DNA of 64,000 bases from Rhynchosporium graminicola (Eukaryota; Ascomycota; Leotiomycetes; Helotiales; Ploettnerulaceae). The first letter of the stretch is position 1; the number at the start of each line of letters is the position of its first letter. The notes below the pieces were generated by a model. That model was not told the origin of the DNA, did no database searches, and saw only the letters and a program-made list of their open reading frames with translations. Shown here in pieces: positions 27,301 to 40,750 of this stretch. The position numbers were made by a program, and so were the translations under genes. The DNA is taken from positions 310,001-374,000 of the forward strand of contig FJUW01000043.1 of assembly GCA_900074885.1 (NCBI GenBank). The letters run 5' to 3'.

Positions 27301-30300
27301 GTAAGCTTCTTCGCTTAGAAGCTAAATAAAGCCGAAATTAATTATAATATCTATAATAAGAAGATACTAGTAGTAATTACTTACTTAAAATTCTAGGCCC
27401 TCGAGTTAAAAGTATATAAGCTCTTTATAATTTAGATAGACTATAAGAACCTTAAGTATTTTATAACTAAGCGATAGCTATCAGAGTATTAAGTATACTA
27501 ATATAAGACCTTAGTACTATTCTAGTTTACTTTAGTATATAAGCTAGGATCTAAAGCTATTATCCTAGATATCTTATTATAAAAGGAGTAAGATATATTA
27601 AGAGAAAATAATATAAACTCGAAGTTCTGTAAGTTTTTAGACTCGGACTATATAATAAACTAGCTTACTTTAGAAAAGAAAGATAAGATAAGAGTAATAA
27701 TTATATTAACTTAATCGAACTATAATATAAACTCGAGGTTCTATAGGTTTTTAGACTCAGAACGCGTAATATACTAGCTAGCTTTAGAAGAAGAAAATAA
27801 GATAAGAGTAATACTTATATCTACTTAGCTATCGATTATACTCTCCAGCTAAGTCCTTACCTTAGACTTAGTAATATCTAGAGGTCCTTTCTAAGATAAA
27901 GAACTAAATAACTTATAAGACGCTATAATATAAGAGGATATAATATATTAAACTATACTCCGCTTATTATAAGATAGGGCCTGATCTTTCCTAAGTAAAA
28001 TTAAGATTAAAATCTAAGTAAGTAACTATAGTATAGATATAAAGAACTACTTATATTACTATAGAAAGTTATAAGTACTAAGCGCTCTAGTTATACTAGA
28101 GTCCGACTATAAAGTAATAGACCCTAAGACTCTCGAAAATAATACTCTAAGGATAAGGCTTAGCTAGTCTATCTATAACTTACTAGTCTATAGTTATCTA
28201 GGGTAAGACTTTACTATATCGATATTAGGACGCTCCTTCTACTAGCTACTATAGTCGAGGTATATAAGATAATTCTTAAGGAACTATAACTATTATAAGA
28301 GAAATAAAGTATAGAGGGAATATAAGCACGGACTCCTAAGACTACTACTAGTTCCTAACTAATTCTTCTAAGAGATATCTATAGACTTTATAACTAACTT
28401 ACTAAACTCTTAAGGTAACTATTACTTTTAGGTAATTAAAGACTAGTTAAGTAAATAAGTAGTTATCGAAGCGATACCTAATATAAAAGCAGAGGAATAC
28501 GCTAAGAAATTTATAGAATACTAAGTAAGAAACTATAAGATACCGCAAGCGATTATAAGCGATAGAAGTATTAACTAGATAAGTATATTCTAGAAGACCT
28601 TTTATCGCTTAATTAGCGTATAATAAAGACTTAGCTCCGGATACTACTTATAAACTAATAGAGGACTAGAAAAGCTAAATTAAGATATCTAAGCTTATCT
28701 ATAAAACTTTATTAATTAAGAGTAATCTGATTAGAAAAAGTAGCTCCCTATAGCTTAGTTAGCGTTAAACGGACGTTATTACGCAGGCCTCGGGATAAGC
28801 TTATTCTTTACTATATATAGGTACGAAGCGCTATTACTTATACTATTAGAGATAGAACTCGAGATTAACTCTTAGCTACTATCGAGCGAATAAGTAGTAG
28901 TATTTATAAAGAAGATAAAGAAGATTACTAACTTATACTAGTTAAATATAATAGTATCCGCTTAGAAATAAGAGGATAGTACTAATAAGATAAGAACCCT
29001 AGCTCTAATATACCGGAAGGGAGATAAGGTATACTTAGACCTACGTAACTACCGGATAAATTAACTAAAAAAGAGTCTTAATATAAAGCACGCTAAATAT
29101 ATAATAGATAAAGTATTATTACTAGTAGCTATTTATCTATCTAGAGTCCTTAGTAATATTCACTTAGTGTTCTATATAGATCTATTATAACTAGCGAGCT
29201 ATAACCTATTACTTAAGCAGGAGACTAATAATAGTTAACTAGGGCTTATACTATTCGAGACTTATAAAAAATAATAAGTAGAAGAGATTCTTTACGCTAG
29301 AAATAAATTAAGAAGAAAAAGGAAAGGTAAGGAGATACTAGTGAAATAGGCGAGTTACTATAAACTTATATAAGAACCTATTAAAGACTTATTAGATACT
29401 ATAGCTATAGACGAGTTCGAAAGCAAGTATAAAGATATTAAATACTATAATAGACCTAGATAAGTATAAGAGAAAAAGAAGAATAAGAGAGGATCCGATT
29501 AGTTTTAAGTAAGTTATAAGCGTTAATAAGAGGAGTTCAGATTTCTTTTATATTATTTTATTAATTCTAAAAAGTAATATAACCTAACGAATTTCCCTAG
29601 GATTCTATTCTAAAATAACCGGACTTATTTAGCGCGATAAGTACTTAGAACTAGGGCAGGAGGGACTCTACTAGTACTATAGCGGTTAGCGATAGAAAAC
29701 AAGCGGATTATAAGAAGCTTATATCTAACTCTACTAAGCGATAATATTAGTAACTGAATTAGTAACTTTAGTAGCGATAGGGCTAAAATAAGTAGTTAGT
29801 AATAAAGAATAAGTAGAGTCCGAGAATAAGTATAAGGAGAGAAGACTAATAGCTTAGAGAGGCTTTAAAGCTTTCTAAGCCTTAAGGACCTTACTAAGAT
29901 CGCGGTAAGCGTTAGCGCTAAATAAGCGATTAGTAATAGAAAATAATCGGAGTCCGATAACTTATATAATATCTCTATTAGCGGAATAGGTCTAGATAAT
30001 ATAAGTAATATACGCTATTTAAGGACTAAGTAGTTAGTAATATTTTTCAAGTAGAGCTTAGGATAAATATATAAGTTTTTATAGTTCTTACGCTTACGAG
30101 AATAAGTCGTATAAGCGCGAGAGTAAGTAAACTATATAAGTTAGTAGATATTAGGCGAAAATAAGCAGGATCCGACTTATATTCTAGTTAATATAGTTAA
30201 TCCCGGAGAGAGTATAAGTAGTATAGTAGATAATAGAAGCTATCTAACTCTAATTAGTAATAAGTAGAGTATAGTACTTTTAGAGTAGAGATAAGAGATA

Positions 30301-30768
30301 GTAAAAAAGAAAGAGTAATCGATACTAAACGATCTTATTAACTTATAGTTTATAATAGTTAATTAAGAAGAAAGGAATTAGTTTATAAAGTAATAAAAAG
30401 AAGTATATATAGCTAAGGTAAGAGTATTTACTAATTTAATTAATAATAAGAGAGAGAGCGATAATAAAGAAATAAGAAGACGTAATAAGCCTTACTATTA
30501 TTATAAGCCGGAAATAAATAGAGAGGTTATATAAATAAATAACTAGAAGCTTTATACGATTTTACTAGTATTATTAATTATTCTTTTACTATTAGTTCAC
30601 TATTATACTTTATTAGTCTATTATTATTATTAACTTCTAAGCGAAATTAGCACGAAGCGAGAAAAAGAATCGTAGATATAATAAGCCCTAACTATATATA
30701 ATAAGGTAAGATATAAGTCTTTAGAGGCGAACTCTAATATAAGATAAGTAGAGAGAGAAGGAGAGTAA

Positions 30769-30936
30769 TATAAGGAGTAAGCCCTAGGATTAAGCACTAG
30801 TAATACTTATACTTACTAAGTCTAGCGGCACTTATATATTTTCCTTTAGAGCTAGGCTAGAACTTAACTCTCTTCTATATCGAACTTCTTGAATACTACA
30901 CTTGACTATATGCGTACGCGTTACTCACCCGTGATA
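30769..30936 (+). repeat. 3' LTR of Gypsy E (168 bp)
   Basis: Pairs with 24203-24370. Its outer right end (30890-30936) keeps CA/TG; its inner left part is RIPped. It is preceded by the purine tract 30750-30768. Confidence 0.9.
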
Positions 30937-31007
30937 CCTGTGAACTTAGGCCCTAGTATCTATCTTTCTTCTTATGTGATATCTAGGTGAGCTGTTATTA
31001 TACTCTT

Positions 31008-32080
31008 ATGACTTCACCGGAATACTCTCGCAGCCCTTCCGATTCTGTACTTATTATATAATTAATTTAATTAATTAAAGACTATTAATTACGTATAGAA
31101 TTAACTACTCGGGAGCTCTCTATCGGTATTAGTCGAATTAAATAGATATTTATAGAATTTTTATATACTTAGATATAATTAGTAACTCCTAGACCTTTAA
31201 TAAACTCGATATCTTAATTACTAAAAGAACTTACCCTTAAACGCTCTTTAATTAATAATTTATAGACCTCTAGTAAGTCGTAACTAACTGAAAGTATTAA
31301 TACGCTTAATATAGGGATTAACTTATCTTTTAGCTAATAGTATACTTATATTTAGGACTGACTTAAAGTTAATTCAGATTAATACCTAATTACGCGTACT
31401 TATAAAGCGCTAGTCTAGAGCTCTACTTCTAGCCTTATAAGAGGTTACTTAGAACTATAGTATCTCTCGGAAATTATACCTTTCTCCTCTACTAAAGAGA
31501 TAATTTCAGTACTTACTTCTTATTATCTTTCCGGACTCGAAACGGAGTAGTATTATACTGAATTTCATAAGCTTTTAATAAAAAAGGAATCCTTTTTATA
31601 ATTCCGTATAAAGTTCTAAAGCTCGGTAATTCTTAGAGGTATAGCTGAATTAGAGTAGTACTTTTACCTCTAGCTAAAGCTTACTATATAGCTACGTACT
31701 ACTGCCGCTCTAATTAAGTACTCTTAGAAGACTAATTATTTAGCTATAGTCTCTTCTCTTATAGCACTCGATTTAGAACTCTCTCGACTACCTTTAATAC
31801 CTCTAGCTACTCTAGCTCTACCGATAGTTAGTACGTCTTCTGAGCCCTTAATACCTATCGAGGAAGTATAATATTACTACTATAAGAAGTATAGTTACTA
31901 TAAGAGCGATTACCTGATATTAAAGACGAAGAAGGAGTGATTTGCGCCTTACGCTTTAGATTAATAATTACTTAGACTTTATTTGAAATTTAACTTGACT
32001 TAACTCTCTTTTCTTTCGTTTTATATAAGTTATTTGCTTTTAAAGGCTCAAGGACGAGCTTTTATCTTAGAAGAGGGTAA
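31008..32080 (-). pseudogene. Antisense coding-like relic inside element F
   Basis: The right-hand internal piece of F reads more coherently on the minus strand. Around 31850-31600 it gives SEDVLTIGRARVARGIKG, then SRESSKSSAIREETIAK, then stretches separated by single RIP-type stops (EYLIRAAVVRSYIVSFS, AIPLRITELQNFIRNYKK). This is opposite to the LTR-defined orientation, as in the family D tail. I do not recognise the protein. Confidence 0.4.
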
Positions 32081-32098
32081 TATAATAGCGTATAGTAT

Positions 32099-32544
32099 TA
32101 TAACGTTCCTAGTTCTGACTAGTACGCGGTATATAGGCTTATCGGTTAGTATTAGCTATAAAGTAAAGTAAATAAGAAGTTCGGTTCTTAATTGGAATTA
32201 AGATATTATAAGCAGGTATTAATTACTATATGAATTTAAGTATAAAGCTCCTATCTAATAGCAGAAGTACTAGTCTTATATAGAGCTTTCGTTCCCTTAT
32301 ACTAGCTATATAAGATCGTCTTATAAAGCGTATAAGCTCTCGCGACTTATCTAGTAGTCTAGCATATCACGTGATCCCGGATCACTTATAGTAGTTTATA
32401 TTATAACCGTATTAGTACTTTTCCTCTAATAGTACTAACTCTTTTCTAGTACTAGAACTCGTCTAGTATATACTATTAAGTAGTACTATTAGTATTCTAG
32501 TACTAGGACGGTTTTAGTACTAAGAACTAGGCTAATTCGTAATA
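32099..32544 (-). repeat. 3' LTR of Gypsy C2
   Basis: 446-bp repeat matching 40751-41196 and, with a 60-bp difference, the C1 LTRs. On the coding strand it is preceded by a purine tract (gatagaaagggg) reading from 32550 upward. Confidence 0.9.
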
Positions 32545-33318
32545 TTATCCCCTTTCTATCTTAGCGTATTCTTATACTTAAGTATACCTAAGGAAATATC
32601 GATATCTACTTATAGCTATCTCCTTCTTTTATTATACCCCCTGAACGCTTAACTAAACGAGTCGATTATATTATACTTAGAAGATAAATAGAATTAAGTA
32701 GTAAAATTATAGTATTATATATTAGATATGAAAAAGCGGAATATAAAGAGTATATATTATTTCGCGACCTTAAATTAACTTAATATAATTATTACGCTTA
32801 ATTAAATAAATCCTACGATATTCGTATAAGGAACTAGATACCTATAGCTTCCGAATAAGAAAGTCTAGATTCCTAAATTAAAAAATTAGAAGATAAGAAA
32901 GACTTAGCTATAGCTAAGTTCTATACGCGAATTATTAAGTTAAAGAAATAGAAACGTTTCTTATACGAAAGGTAGTAAAAGATAATTACTACTAGTCTAA
33001 ACTTAATAGCTAAGCTCGATACTCTTAAAGCTCTAGAAAAGGAAGAAAAGAAGAAATAGGAAAGGGAAAGGGTACTTAATAATACTAAGTTAGTAGGCGC
33101 GGAACCCTCTAGTTCTAATATCCTTATCGACCTCTCGTTCGACCTAATAGTCGACTTTCCTTTCGACCCTACGGACCTACTCTAAGTAGATCTAGGTTTT
33201 ATCAATAGAAATTAGCTAGTAATACTAAGTAGTAAAAGCTTAACTTAAGTTCCTATATATTTTCCGAATATAAGTAGTTCTTCTATTTCACTAGATATCT
33301 AATAATATCTTATTTATA

Positions 33319-35797
33319 AGCTATAACTAAATCGATATACGTGAATAGCTAAATCGATATACGCTAAAATTCTAGTAACTTAGCGTATGTATCTAGAGGA
33401 TACGCCCTCCTATATAAATTTATACTAGAGGGTAAGAGCTATTTATATAGGATAATAATATTCATAATTTCCTAATTACTCCTGAGGCTATAAATTATAA
33501 TTAAGGTTATTCGGAGTTATTCTACTGCTACTACCTATATATTCTACTACTATTATAGCTTCTATTCTTATATCTTATAGCCTAGCGCCTCCTATAGTAA
33601 TTTTTAGTGATATATAGACCGGTTTTACTGCAATTCAGGCTTACGCTAGAGCCTATGGCTATACTCTTCGGCAGAGAGATATTCGACTATTCCGCGCTCT
33701 ATTTATATATAACCGCGTAAGTAAATACGACTCTAAAGGGAAGTAATTAGATATCGACGCTTTAAAGAGAAGGAAGAATACTAGATCGAAGAAGTGCGAC
33801 TATTAAATAAGAGTTACTCTTATAAAGGATAGAGCCTTAGAGTAGTAGGAAGTAAAAGTCTTAGAGGCTATATATAATTATATAGTATCTGCAGATATTA
33901 TAGCGTACTTAGTATATAGAATTACTTCCCTCCGGTAGAGACGCGTATAACTATTAGCTCTCTAGCTAAGGCCGGTATACTAAACGCTTAAATTCTATTA
34001 GCTTTACGGGAGGAGGCGCTAAGTGCTAATATCTTCCTACTCTCTAAAGATATCTCTAATCTCGTATAATTAGAGCGTAAAAGAGAGCTAGGTAGAAAGA
34101 CGCTTATTTAGTAGCTTATAGAGGTATATAGCTCTAAAGGTTTTAAGTCTTTACTTATAATTATAGGAGCTTTAAGTAAACGACTTCTCCTTTTAATTCT
34201 ACTCTTAAAGTAGTCTCTTATAACGACTCTTCTTTATATACCTTATATCTATAAAACTCTGGAAATACTACTCTGATGTTCTTCTCCTCGATTATACTTA
34301 TAAAATAAACTAATTTAATATACTTTTACTGAATATTTATAGTATTACTAGAAATAATATAGTTATTTAGCTTAGGCTAGTCTTTCTATCAGGGGAGACT
34401 GAAAATGACTATAATTAGGCTCTTCTATAACTGAGAGATCTAATAGTTTAGTATATGATTTAAGAGCTAATTTCTATTATAATAGATAGAGAATTAGCTC
34501 TAATTAAGTATATAGAAATATTCTTTCTATCTGCTCGCTACTTCCTCTGCTAGTAGTATATTAATATGAACGTACTTATAAAGACTAAGAAGTACTTCCC
34601 TAGGCTAGTTAAAGTCGATAGAAACTAGATACGCTACCTATAGTTCTAAGTATTTCTAAGCTCCTGGAATATATTACTTGCTAGTACAAATAGTAAGGTA
34701 TATAATAATTCCCTTAAGAAGCTATATGCCGAGTTTCCTTTAGGTGCTATAAGCTACTATGAGAGTACCTAGCTACTTTAGAAGGAGAAACTTATAGCCT
34801 TCTAGGTAGATTAATTATACTACTTTAGAGTTATAGTTACTAGTCTAATCGAAAGTTATTATACTACTTTGAAGCTATATTTATAATATAGGTATACTGA
34901 TCTGAGGGGGGTATTCCTCGAATTATAGCTCTTTTAGACTGCTTAGTAATCCGGTATATCCTTAGCTATTATATAATAGCTATTAAGGCCTCGCTATAGT
35001 ATAAATATATCTATTCTAGCTGTAATTCTTCTATATGTTTATACTCGGGCTCTCTAGAAAATCGTATAAGAAGCTAGTAAACTTCCCTCTAGAGGGCCCC
35101 TACTGAATAGCTATATATATACTATATAGCAGGCCTTTAGACTATTATACTACTATATACTCTAGAAGCGGTAGTAAAGTAGTAGTATCCTTCTAAGTGA
35201 TATTTATTACTACTAGTACTACGATAGGCCTGAATTAGTGAATTCAGCTCCTCTAGCTCTCCTTCCTCTATTAAATCCTTTAAAAGTCAGAGGTAAAAGT
35301 AGACTAAAGGGTACTCTTAGAGGTAAAGTAGCACTTTCAAATACACGCCGGGACCCCTTATTATTTGAACTCCCCTCTAGCTCTACCCCTATATTACTTA
35401 AGTAGCCTCTTATAGTATAAAATAGCGTATTATCAACTGTAATAGCTATATAGAGGCTTAAGGGCGGGTATTAAGATAGCTATGAACCCGGTATACGGAG
35501 GGAGAGAGGGTATATATATAGCATATTATTAATCTATTATATAGATAATATAGAAGATACTATTATAGCTAGTAAAGCTTTAGTTAAGAAAGATATAATT
35601 AGAGGAGTAGAGGTATATACTCAGGATACGGAGTTTGAAGATGATTTTAATGAATTAGTATAGAGAGGGATAGCTATTATGCAGTATATATAGCTATATA
35701 TATAAATCTTAGTAGTAATTAATATACTCCTCATTTTCAGCTCAGTAATTAGCGTATGCCGATTTAGCTATTCACGTATATCGATTTAGCTATAGCC
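33319..35797 (+). mobile_element. Mutator-like DNA transposon (MULE) in Gypsy C2
   Basis: A 2,479-bp element with an 8-bp TSD tatttata (33311-33318 and 35798-35805). Gypsy C1 near 14450 holds the unoccupied site with a single copy (tataaata on that strand), confirming the exact ends. TIRs of about 47 bp begin GGCTATAGCTAAATCG (left copy AGCTATAACTAAATCG). Each TIR holds two copies of an AGCTAAATCG-type motif about 24 bp apart. The plus strand encodes a decayed transposase. Confidence 0.9.
33600..35110 (+). pseudogene. Decayed MULE transposase with FAR1-like N-terminus
   Basis: Reading through RIP stops, the N-terminal segment (about 33615-33900) gives FTAIQAYARAYGYTLRQRD, then ALFIYNRVSKYDSKGK, then RSKKCDY*IRVTLIKDRA and EAIYNYIVS. 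This has the spacing of FAR1/WRKY-GCM1-type zinc-binding domains that precede fungal MULE transposases, with His/Cys turned to Tyr. At about 34380-34600 the pattern resembles the MULE catalytic block (FYQGRLKMTII for FLSGExExDYxW, then a degraded tDRELAL segment and the LLCxWHI region). Many stops make it inactive. Confidence 0.72.
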
Positions 35798-38700
35798 TAT
35801 TTATACTAATAGTCTAGTAGTTCCTCTATATCGTATTCTACGAGTAGGTTAACTAGTTTAGCGTATATATTCGGGGCTAGTAATACTCCTAGTAGTACTT
35901 TTTCTAATAAGGATATATAGAATATTAAGAATATCTTCTTTATTATAGCTAGTAGCTAGAGTTTATAATTTAAAAGTCCTTTAATATATTTAATTTTAAA
36001 AGGTCTAAGTTTCTTATAGTTTAACTTATTACTTAGTCTCTATATATTAATATTTTTTCATAGAAAGTAAACCTTATCCCTTTCCTATAGCGTTAGCTCC
36101 TAATTATAATTCTTATTATAATAATATATATTCTTCTTTACTATAAACTAGAGTTCCTCTACGAGTTCCTTATAGAGGTCTTAGATATTCCGGACTTAGA
36201 TACGAGCTATATTATTATCCTTAATAATAATATTAAGCTCTCTATAAGTAATAAGTTTATAACTATAATTCATAAAGAATAATATAACTTTTATTATTTC
36301 TATAGTCGAGCTATTATATATAAACTCTACTAGTAGTAGTAGTTCTACTTAATTATTTTATTAATAGTTAATATAATAATATAAGTATACTTTAATTACT
36401 TAGTTTATTCTTTTATTTCCTCTATTAGTCTAAGGATAGAAAGCTATTAATAGTTTCCGTTTAGTCCCTAAGAACTCTATTAAAGTATTCTAGAACTTTA
36501 ATATAAATAACTTATCTCGATCCGATACGATTTCTTTAAGTACTCTATACTTAGAGATTATCTCCTTAAGGTATACTTATACTAAGTATTTAGCTATAAG
36601 AGTAGATAAGACTAGTACTAAGATTATATACTTAATAAGTCTTTCTATAATAATAAATATTATATTATAGTTAACTTCTATAACTAAGTCCTTCGATAGT
36701 AGTAATAGCCCTATAAAATCTTATAATATTAATTTCTAAGATATTAATAGTATTAGTACTATAATTATCTACTTATAAAGTATATATTAAGAAGACTTAT
36801 TCTTAATATAAGTATTATAGTTAGCTAATACTTCTTTAACTACTTAGTAGAGTTCTTTCGACTAGTAGTTTCTTAAAATCCTTAGATATATTCTTCGTAT
36901 CCCTTAGTATCTATACGCAGGAAGCTCGTATTATTTTTTAATATATACTTCTATTAAGCTTAGCAGAAGCTAAATTTTCCTATTAACTCGTATAATACTA
37001 TTTTTAATTATATTTCTAGTAATAAGTTCTTTAGTTATATCTAGAGATAATCTATCTTTCTTCTAAGCTTCTTTTAAGATATTATATTAAGATCTCTTAA
37101 TTTCTTACTTAATTATAATAGCTTCTCGAACGTTAATAACTATATCTTTATTATCTAGCTATTTAAGTAAGATAGTCTTATTATAGACCTTATTATCCTT
37201 ATAACTTAGTAATCTACTTAGAGTATCTACTTATATATTATCCTTTTCTTATATATACTTAATAACTAGATTAAAAGAGGCGAGTTCCTTAGACTATTAA
37301 GCTAATTAATAATTCTTTAAGACTTTAGTAGTTATAAAAGTTTAGAGATTTATATAATTAATATAGATAATAACTAGGAACTTAGCTCCTTATAAGTATA
37401 TTTTCTAGTATTTAAGTACTTTAATAATCGCTATAAGTTCTTTCTTATAGATATTATAATTTTACTTAGCTAAAGATATTTTCTCTGAAAAGTAAGTAAC
37501 TAAGTATAGCTATTTTTTATTATCTCGCTATAAGTATACTACGCTAGTATAAGTATTAGAGATATCTATTTCTATTATACTTTCCTTTTCTTCATTGAAA
37601 CTATATAAGATTAGTTCTTTTATAAATTCTTTCTTAATTCTCTAAAAAGCTTCCTTATACTAGCTAGTCTAAGTAAAAGAAATACTTTTTCTTATTAAGC
37701 TTATAAGTAGTTTAGTAATCTTAGAATAGTTTCTAATAAACTATTAGTAGAAGTTAGCGAAACCTAATTATAACTATATATTCTTAATATTCTTTAGAGA
37801 TTCCTATTCCTTTATAGCTTTAATTTTCTCCGAGTTAATACTTATCTCTCCCGAGCGAATAATATACCTTAGAAAAGTAACTTACTTAACTAAGAATTTA
37901 TATTTCGATATCTTTAGTTTAGAATCTACTTTATATAATACTTCTATAACTTAAGTAATATAGCTTTAGTATACCTCGATAGTCTCCGAGTATATTAGGA
38001 TACTATCTAAGTAGTATATAGCGAATTTCCTAATAAAGTCCTTAAGAATATTATTATTCTATCTTTAATATATAGCTAAGGTATTAGTTAAGCCGAATAG
38101 TATTACTATATATTCCTATAGCCCTAAGGGTAATACGAAAGTAGTCTTCTACTTATATCCCTTCTTAATTCAGATTAAATTAAACGCGTTATATTAATCT
38201 AACTTAGTATATATCTTTACTCTAGCTAGCTTATCTTATAAGTACTACGCGTTTAATAAAGGATATATATCTCTTATAGTTCTACTATTAATTATTTAAT
38301 AATCTCTATATAGTCTTCTCTTAGGATCTCCTGCTTTCTTAACTACTAGTATATTAATAGTATATAATAACTTAGATTTCCGAATCTATCTTTTCTTTAT
38401 ACTTAACTTCTAATACTCCTTAAGTGTCCTTATAGTATTATAGTTATAATAGCGAAGTTTCTCTATAATAAGTATAAATCTATCCTTAAAGTTTATTTTA
38501 TAATCCTAAGGCTTATACTTAAGTAAAGCTCTTATATCTTACGAATCCTCGAATAATTTCGAGAACTTCTTATATAGTTCGAGTAGTTACTTCTAAATAT
38601 TATCTATCTAACTAAGATAATTCCTAGGTTCTATTTAACTAGAAACTTAACTTAACTAGCTAGAGTCTATTAGCGTTATTATTAAGGAAGTAGCGCTAGC

Positions 38701-40750
38701 TTCTTATTTACTAGCTAGTTAATTACGTTTATATTTATAATTACTAAATATAACTCTCTTAGTTATCTAGTTTACGCTAAGATTATAATTATATAGCTAT
38801 AATATTCCTAATATAATATCGTATTATCTAGTAAGTATAATATCGAAGTAAAGCGTTTCTTCGTATTTATTAATAATTATCTTTATTCCTCTTATCTTTC
38901 TACGGACTTATTTGTCTAATCCGGCACCTTTTCTATCTAATAAAGTAAAGTAATATAGTTTCAGGTTAATAATAATAGGAATATTCTATTTCTCGATAAA
39001 AGCTAAGTTTATAAAGCGTCTTATAGCTCCTGAATCGATAAGTGCTTTTATTTTAATATTATCTATAGTAACTAGTAAGATTAACTAATTGAACTCTCTA
39101 GTAGTAATAAGCTCTAGGTATAATAGTTCTATTAGAGAGTAATTATATACTTCTTTAATAATCCTTCTTATTATTTCGTCTAACTAAGTCCTAAGGCCGG
39201 GTTCGTAAGTAATTAGAGTATAAGGTATATAGTAATAGAGATTAGCTTATCCCTAAATAGGATCTAATAAGTATTATCTTCTCTACTAATAGCGTTCCCT
39301 TCTTATTTCCTTAGTAATAGCTTAAGTATCTTTTATCTAAAGGAACTAATCTAGTTATTTAAACTTTTTTAGTTTAGGTTCTCTTTTAAGGTTAGCTATA
39401 TAACGATCTAGTTATTCCTCGATATCCCTAATATTAACTTAGAATATAATAATAATAATATTATAATAAGTAATAATATAGTTTATACTCGGGTTAGATA
39501 TATTATAAGTTCGATAATACTTTATAAAATCAGACTTATTTCTATTATAAGCTTATATTCTTTTTCTATAGTTATAATTCCGAAGAGTCTAGTTTTCGTT
39601 ATTATATAAGAGATTATTATATAGATAGTTTCTTTTATCTATAATACTCTAGCTTTCTTAGTCTTTATCTAGAAGTTCGACTAAGTTTTCTTCGAATTCT
39701 TCGCTAGATTTATAAGCTATAATATCCTACGAGCTCTATTTTACGCTAAAAGCTTCTTAGTAGTCTGACTTTCTTTTAGCTAGTTCGAATTCTCTCTTAG
39801 GTTTATTCTAGAGTTTCCCTCTTTACTTCTTCTTCTGAGAATAATTATATATAAGGTATCTTAGCTTATTATATATATAATAGAGACTCTTCTCTTAACG
39901 TTTATCTTTCTTAGCTTAGCCCTTAGATCCTCTTTCTACTTTATCTATTTCTATTAGATTATAATAATTATATTTATTATTTAGATAAAGTTAGAAATTT
40001 CCTTAATATTTATTATATTATTATAGAAATTAAGGTTTCCTAAGGTAAATAAGTATAAAATACTCTTATTTCTCTTTCGCTTATTCCTAGATTCGTTTAT
40101 TAATAGTAATAGACGATTTAATTAAGTCTTCTAAGTTATCTAGTTTATTAGTCCTAGAAAGCTTATCTTTAATATAATCCTTAAGGCCTTAGTAGTATTA
40201 AGCTCTTAATCTACTATCTATCTAGTCTAATTATATAAAGTAGTAGTAGAACTTAGTAGTATATTTATAAATAGATCCTTGCTATCGAATTCCGAGTAGG
40301 TACTTCTTAGCTTATTCTTTCTTATTAGAGTCTCTAAAGACTCCTTTAATAGCTATAGTAAAACCTATAATAGTTCGAAAGATAACTCGACTCTTTTTAG
40401 TTATAGTAGTAGAATAGGCTTTAGTTAAGTATTAATTAACTAAGTAATTACTTAAGGCTAGTTCGATCTAGTAAGCTATAGTATTATAAAGGAATAAAGT
40501 AATCTATAAGACTTTAAGAGAATCTGCTTCGAACTTATCTCTATTAAAAGCGAGGTATATTTAATACTAAAGGATAAATTATCCTAAGTTATTATAGTTT
40601 CTATAATAAGTATTAGATAAGTTAACTTAAGGTAAAGTAACTTTATTAGTTTTCTCTATCTTATTAACTTAAGATCTTTCTCTTATAACTAATCCTTCTT
40701 TAGGGGCTATTTCGTTCTTACTAATAATACTTTAAGTAAGATACTTAAAG

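Larger units (their letters stand above)
24203..30936 (+). mobile_element. Full-length chromodomain Gypsy E
   Basis: A 6,734-bp element with 168-bp LTRs (24203-24370 and 30769-30936) and a perfect TSD cctgt (24198-24202 and 30937-30941). The polypurine tract is 30750-30768. Domains read through RIP stops are gag with a CCHC-type knuckle (about 25475-25530), reverse transcriptase (26260-27060, LTKVDIVSV and YIDNIFIYS), RNase H (to about 27600), integrase (about 28280-28900) and a chromodomain (about 29275-29420, ILVKWASYYK with stops). About 1.2 kb of additional sequence follows the chromodomain before the polypurine tract; its sense frame near 30545-30640 is very hydrophobic. All frames are broken. 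Confidence 0.92.
24007..31002 (-). repeat. Solo LTR-D inside element F, split by Gypsy E
   Basis: Two halves, 24007-24202 (starting TGTAACGATACAAGAC) and 30942-31002 (ending gttattata), together form one LTR-D in reverse orientation. Outer flanks are ctcct (24002-24006) and ctctt (31003-31007), a TSD with one C/T change. Gypsy E interrupts it after gatacctgt. The left half keeps many CA/TG sites. Confidence 0.82.
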
